Source: Deltaproteobacteria bacterium (GTDB lineage: Bacteria; Desulfobacterota; Syntrophia; Syntrophales; Smithellaceae). Taken from it: DNA of 33,899 nt. The notes under the pieces are model-generated. The model did no database searches and was not told the DNA's origin. It saw only the letters and a list, made by a program, of their open reading frames with translations. How positions within the stretch are numbered: the stretch's first letter is position 1; each line of letters begins with the position of its first letter. Both the position numbers and the translations under genes were made by a program. The stretch is taken from the NCBI GenBank assembly GCA_009668925.1, contig SBEK01000015.1, forward strand, positions 1 through 33,899, in the 5' to 3' direction. Shown piece by piece: positions 31,586 through 33,899 of the stretch.

Positions 31586-32263
31586 TTAAGTCACCTCCGG
31601 AAAGACATCTTTTTGCCGGTAACGGATCACCAGGAGATTCCCGGACCGGACGCGAATGCCGGCCCGATCACCGGCGATGATGTTGCTCACCCCCCGCGAT
31701 TCGGACATGGTAAGCGTTCCGTTACAGAGCGGATAGAGAAACCCGTCGAGCGTAATGCCTTCGACCCGGGGACTGAGCGCGATGAGCGAGACCAGACAGC
31801 CTGAAGCACCGGTGAAGAGGACGTCGCCCGCCGGCACAAACGCTTCCATGTATTCATCCATCAGGCGGGTCTCAATCCCCGCTTCCCGGGCTTTAATGAG
31901 GAGAAACAGATTGGCCAGAGTGTGATCGATCCGGCCGCCCTGAGTTCCCCAGATATCGATGCTCCGGGGCTTCAAAGAAAGTGCATAATCCAGCGCCAGG
32001 GCCGTATCCGTATAATCCTTGTTGACCGGATACCGGATGACCCTGACGCCTGCTTTTTCATATTTGGCGAGTTGCTCGGGATTGATGGAATCCATATCGC
32101 CCAGCAGCACATCCGGCATCAGACCCGAACGAGCGAGATGACGCGCCCCGCCGTCGCAAACGATCAGCAGTCGGTCGGCAATCTTCGCCACCGTTTCGGA
32201 GAAGAAATCCATCTTCCCCAGCCGGCCGCCGCTGACAATCACAACGTGGTGATTTTCCGACAT
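31586..32263 (-). CDS. thiN: Thiamine diphosphokinase (thiamine pyrophosphokinase)
   Basis: 225 residues. ThiN transfers pyrophosphate from ATP to thiamine to make TPP, bypassing or salvaging. Motifs: VCDGGARHLARSG, LLGDMDSI (catalytic Asp pair), NKDYTDTALALDYAL and WGTQGGRIDHTLANL, followed by the C-terminal beta domain (TLTMSESRGVSNII). It is the first gene after the TPP riboswitch terminator and overlaps none of its neighbours. Many proteobacteria use ThiL instead, so a ThiN in this operon is a lineage-type choice. The start ATG has TGGGG upstream within the leader. Confidence 0.95.
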   Translation of the reverse strand: MSENHHVVIVSGGRLGKMDFFSETVAKIADRLLIVCDGGARHLARSGLMPDVLLGDMDSINPEQLAKYEKAGVRVIRYPVNKDYTDTALALDYALSLKPRSIDIWGTQGGRIDHTLANLFLLIKAREAGIETRLMDEYMEAFVPAGDVLFTGASGCLVSLIALSPRVEGITLDGFLYPLCNGTLTMSESRGVSNIIAGDRAGIRVRSGNLLVIRYRQKDVFPEVT

Positions 32264-32274
32264 CGGTACCCCAA

Positions 32275-32315
32275 ATAAAAAAGCCGTACCCTTTCCCCTG
32301 AAAAGGATATGGCTT
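32275..32315 (-). terminator. Riboswitch-controlled intrinsic terminator
   Basis: Minus strand: AAGCCATATCCTTT pairs with AAAGGGTACGGCTT (one A-C mismatch, one wobble) around a short loop, followed by TTTTTT. It lies between the TPP aptamer and thiN and is the expected expression platform: TPP binding would permit this hairpin and stop transcription. Confidence 0.9.
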
Positions 32316-32335
32316 GTCTGGTTTGCGGATAAGCG

Positions 32336-32428
32336 CCACTCCCTACGCCGGCATTACCCGGGTCAGGTTCAAAGGGTATGATCTCAGCCGTTCATCTCTT
32401 CCGGAAACCGGGATGGACGGCACCCCAT
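32336..32428 (-). promoter_or_regulatory. TPP riboswitch (THI-box) aptamer
   Basis: Read on the minus strand the conserved parts are GGGGTGCC (start), GGCTGAGATC, ACCCTTTGAACCTGACCCGG and GTAATGCCGGCGTAGGGA, in canonical order. It binds TPP and represses the thiN-thiD-thiC run through the terminator at 32275-32315. A possible weak promoter (TTGCTT, 17 bases, TAATTT) lies upstream at about 32435-32470. Confidence 0.95.
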
Positions 32429-32596
32429 GACGAAAATTAATACATTCAGTTACAAAAAGCAATTTTTAAATGAGGACAATCGCCTGCTTCTTACCCGGAA
32501 CGACGCTGCGGCGGGGAACATTATGGACCTGCTATTTGCAGCCTGTCATTCGGAACGCCCGCGGCGGCGGTTCGCCTCGCCCTGGGGTGATAAAAA
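32429..32596. other. Intergenic region upstream of thi operon
   Basis: With the riboswitch this makes a gene-free stretch of 333 bases. It carries the presumed thi promoter in an A/T-rich start. Around 32547-32590 is a segment beginning GTCATTCGGAACGCC that recalls one half of the dispersed palindrome at 10870. No gene is supported; frames at 32427-32615 and 32470-32727 have no motif or ribosome site. Confidence 0.5.
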
Positions 32597-32956
32597 TCAG
32601 TCTTCTCCTCTATAGATGCAACCTGATTCGGGGCTTTCCTGAACGACAATCTTGCACAGCTGCGGAAGGACGGGCTCCAGACGCTGCCAGATCCAACGGC
32701 ATAAGGTTTCCGAGGTGGGATTTGTAAGCCCCTCGATGGCGTTCAGATTTTTATGGTCCAACTGATTCAGCACGGGTTCAAAAGCCTCCGCGATGGCGGA
32801 AAAATCCATCACCCAGCCGGTGCGGGGATCGGCATTGCCCCGGACATGGACCTCGACACGAAACGAATGACCGTGCATCTTTGCGCATTTGTGGCCGGGG
32901 GGAACCAACGGCAGGTAATGCGCCGCATCAAATTTAAATACTTTATAGATTTCCAT
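32597..32956 (-). CDS. queD: 6-carboxy-5,6,7,8-tetrahydropterin synthase
   Basis: 119 residues, AAGG before the ATG. QueD makes 6-carboxytetrahydropterin from 7,8-dihydroneopterin triphosphate in queuosine/preQ0 biosynthesis. Zinc ligands His13, His28 and His30 (FDAAH, MHGHSF), catalytic Cys24 (HKCAKMHGH), the DFSAI motif and the LDHKNLN segment, plus ESPESGCIYR at the end, place it in QueD rather than PTPS. It starts 8 bases after queE; queC, queE and queD run in order on the minus strand. Confidence 0.96.
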   Translation of the reverse strand: MEIYKVFKFDAAHYLPLVPPGHKCAKMHGHSFRVEVHVRGNADPRTGWVMDFSAIAEAFEPVLNQLDHKNLNAIEGLTNPTSETLCRWIWQRLEPVLPQLCKIVVQESPESGCIYRGED

Positions 32957-32964
32957 TTTTTTCC

Positions 32965-33594
32965 TTATCGAACACCTAATATTTTATGCAGCTGCAAACT
33001 GATTCGCCACTGCGGATGCGCCAGGACATACTTTAAAGCCTGCCTGGTAGACTCTTCCCTCTCAGCACCATCCATCGGCTGCAGAAAGAAATGCCGGAAA
33101 TTCAGCTTGGCATATTTTTTCGGCTCGGCCCCTGCCTGAGGATAGACAAGCTTCAATTCATGCCCGCTGATCTGTACCAGCTGCACACCTGCTTTAGGAC
33201 TGACGCAAATCCAGTCGATCCCGGCAGGCGCGGCAATGGTCCCATTGGTCTCCACAGCGATCTCGAATCCGGCCTCATGCAGAGCGGCAATCAGATCGGC
33301 GTCCATTTGCAGGAGCGGTTCGCCGCCCGTGCAAACCACAAAAGGTTGCCCAGTGCATTGCGGCCAGGATTGAGAAATTTTTTGAGCTAAAAGGTGTGCG
33401 GTATCATATACGCCGCCTCCTGTGCCGCCCGTTTGGGCAAAGTCCGTATCGCAGAATTTGCACAGAGCCCGATCGCGATCCTCTTCTTTTCCCGACCACA
33501 GGTTGCAGCCGGAGAAACGGCAAAAAACCGCCGGCCGGCCGCTGTAATATCCTTCTCCCTGAATCGAGTAAAATATTTCCTTAACGGAATACAT
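32965..33594 (-). CDS. queE: 7-carboxy-7-deazaguanine synthase (Cx14CxxC type)
   Basis: 209 residues. Radical SAM enzyme that contracts 6-carboxytetrahydropterin to 7-carboxy-7-deazaguanine. The iron-sulfur cluster ligands are Cys30, Cys45 and Cys48, i.e. a Cx14CxxC spacing rather than the common CxxxCxxC, a known QueE subtype. The N-terminal EIFYSIQGEGYYSGRPAVFCRFSGCNL and VCTGGEPLLQ (SAM-binding GGE motif), VETNGT and CVSPKAG are diagnostic. It sits between queC and queD, 24 and 8 bases apart. ATG 33594 has AAGG upstream. Confidence 0.96.
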   Translation of the reverse strand: MYSVKEIFYSIQGEGYYSGRPAVFCRFSGCNLWSGKEEDRDRALCKFCDTDFAQTGGTGGGVYDTAHLLAQKISQSWPQCTGQPFVVCTGGEPLLQMDADLIAALHEAGFEIAVETNGTIAAPAGIDWICVSPKAGVQLVQISGHELKLVYPQAGAEPKKYAKLNFRHFFLQPMDGAEREESTRQALKYVLAHPQWRISLQLHKILGVR

Positions 33595-33618
33595 CCACTT
33601 GACCTTGAACCGTGAACC

Positions 33619-33899
33619 CTATTTTTTATATCTGACCGGATCTTTGATTCCGGCTTCGGCGAAGCCTTTGAGTCTGAGCAGGCAGGAGTCGCACTGCCCG
33701 CAGGCGGCGCCGTCTTCTTCCGGGTCATAGCAGCTGTGCGTCAGTGAATAATCGACGCCCAGTTCCAGCCCCTTGCGGATGATCTCAGCCTTACTGAGCG
33801 CGATGAGCGGCGTATGAATGGTTAATCTTTGTTTCTTTTCAACACCGGCTTTGGTCGCCAGATTGGCCATGCGCTCGTAGGCCTCGATGTACTCGGGGC
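33619..33899 (-). CDS. queC: 7-cyano-7-deazaguanine synthase QueC (5' part beyond window)
   Basis: The frame is open to the window edge, so only the C-terminal part (about 92 codons) is seen. QueC converts 7-carboxy-7-deazaguanine to preQ0 using ATP and ammonia. The zinc motif is in [21 protein letters not shown], with four Cys residues, and the [20 protein letters not shown] segment is typical of QueC. The ORF-internal Met at 33870 is not the start. It is the first gene of the que group seen here, 24 bases before queE. Confidence 0.95.
   Translation of the reverse strand, partial: PEYIEAYERMANLATKAGVEKKQRLTIHTPLIALSKAEIIRKGLELGVDYSLTHSCYDPEEDGAACGQCDSCLLRLKGFAEAGIKDPVRYKK

Noticed and set aside
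29705..31804. A 699-residue + strand frame opposite thiC and thiD
   Set aside because: It is the antisense of two well-defined thiamine genes, has an Arg/His/Gly-rich composition and no domain. Such long shadows are common in GC-rich coding DNA.
1..33899. CRISPR array, tRNA or rRNA genes
   Set aside because: No regularly spaced direct repeats and no tRNA- or rRNA-like segment were recognised on either strand by eye.

Overview
The window holds two unrelated blocks. Positions 1-9960 carry the tail half of a Mu-like contractile-tailed prophage. The rest is bacterial chromosome. The host looks like an anaerobic, mid-to-high GC Desulfobacterota (deltaproteobacterial) lineage, perhaps Syntrophales. 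This is inferred from a rubrerythrin and a second ferritin-like protein, a two-gene minimal SUF (SmsCB-type) Fe-S system, the short anaerobe form of ThiC, and a PilZ/hybrid-kinase signalling pair. No rRNA or tRNA gene is present to fix the taxonomy.

Prophage block, all on the + strand and in Mu order: tail sheath (5' end cut by the window), tail tube, tail assembly chaperone with an apparent +1 frameshift extension, tape measure, gpN-like DNA circulation protein, gp44/P-like hub, gp45-like spike, gp46-like, gp47 (J-like) with an inserted pair of ~68-residue repeats, gp48-like, a short tail fibre, and a D12-class adenine methyltransferase. Most junctions overlap by a few bases, as in a translationally coupled late operon. 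The prophage probably ends shortly after 9960, near a cluster of AATCAA motifs and a 26-bp perfect palindrome.

Chromosomal block: ferritin-like protein (-) with a clear promoter and dyad; Na+/phosphate symporter family protein (-); lipoprotein then rubrerythrin (-); from a sigma70-like promoter, a tandem-PilZ/acyltransferase-like protein coupled to a membrane hybrid histidine kinase (+), whose 3' end overlaps a convergent methyltransferase gene (-); a TPR-CHAT lipoprotein (-); sufC-sufB (-) behind a strong promoter and a possible 12-codon leader ORF; an FGGY sugar kinase (-); a Lys/Ala-repeat histone-like protein (-).

From 32428 down to 26943 a TPP riboswitch with its terminator leads a co-directional run thiN-thiD-thiC-ABM monooxygenase-like-cca-NlpC/P60 lipoprotein. 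The window closes with queD, queE and the 3' part of queC (-), the preQ0 branch of queuosine synthesis. All calls come from reading the translated sequence and DNA motifs; no database search was made.
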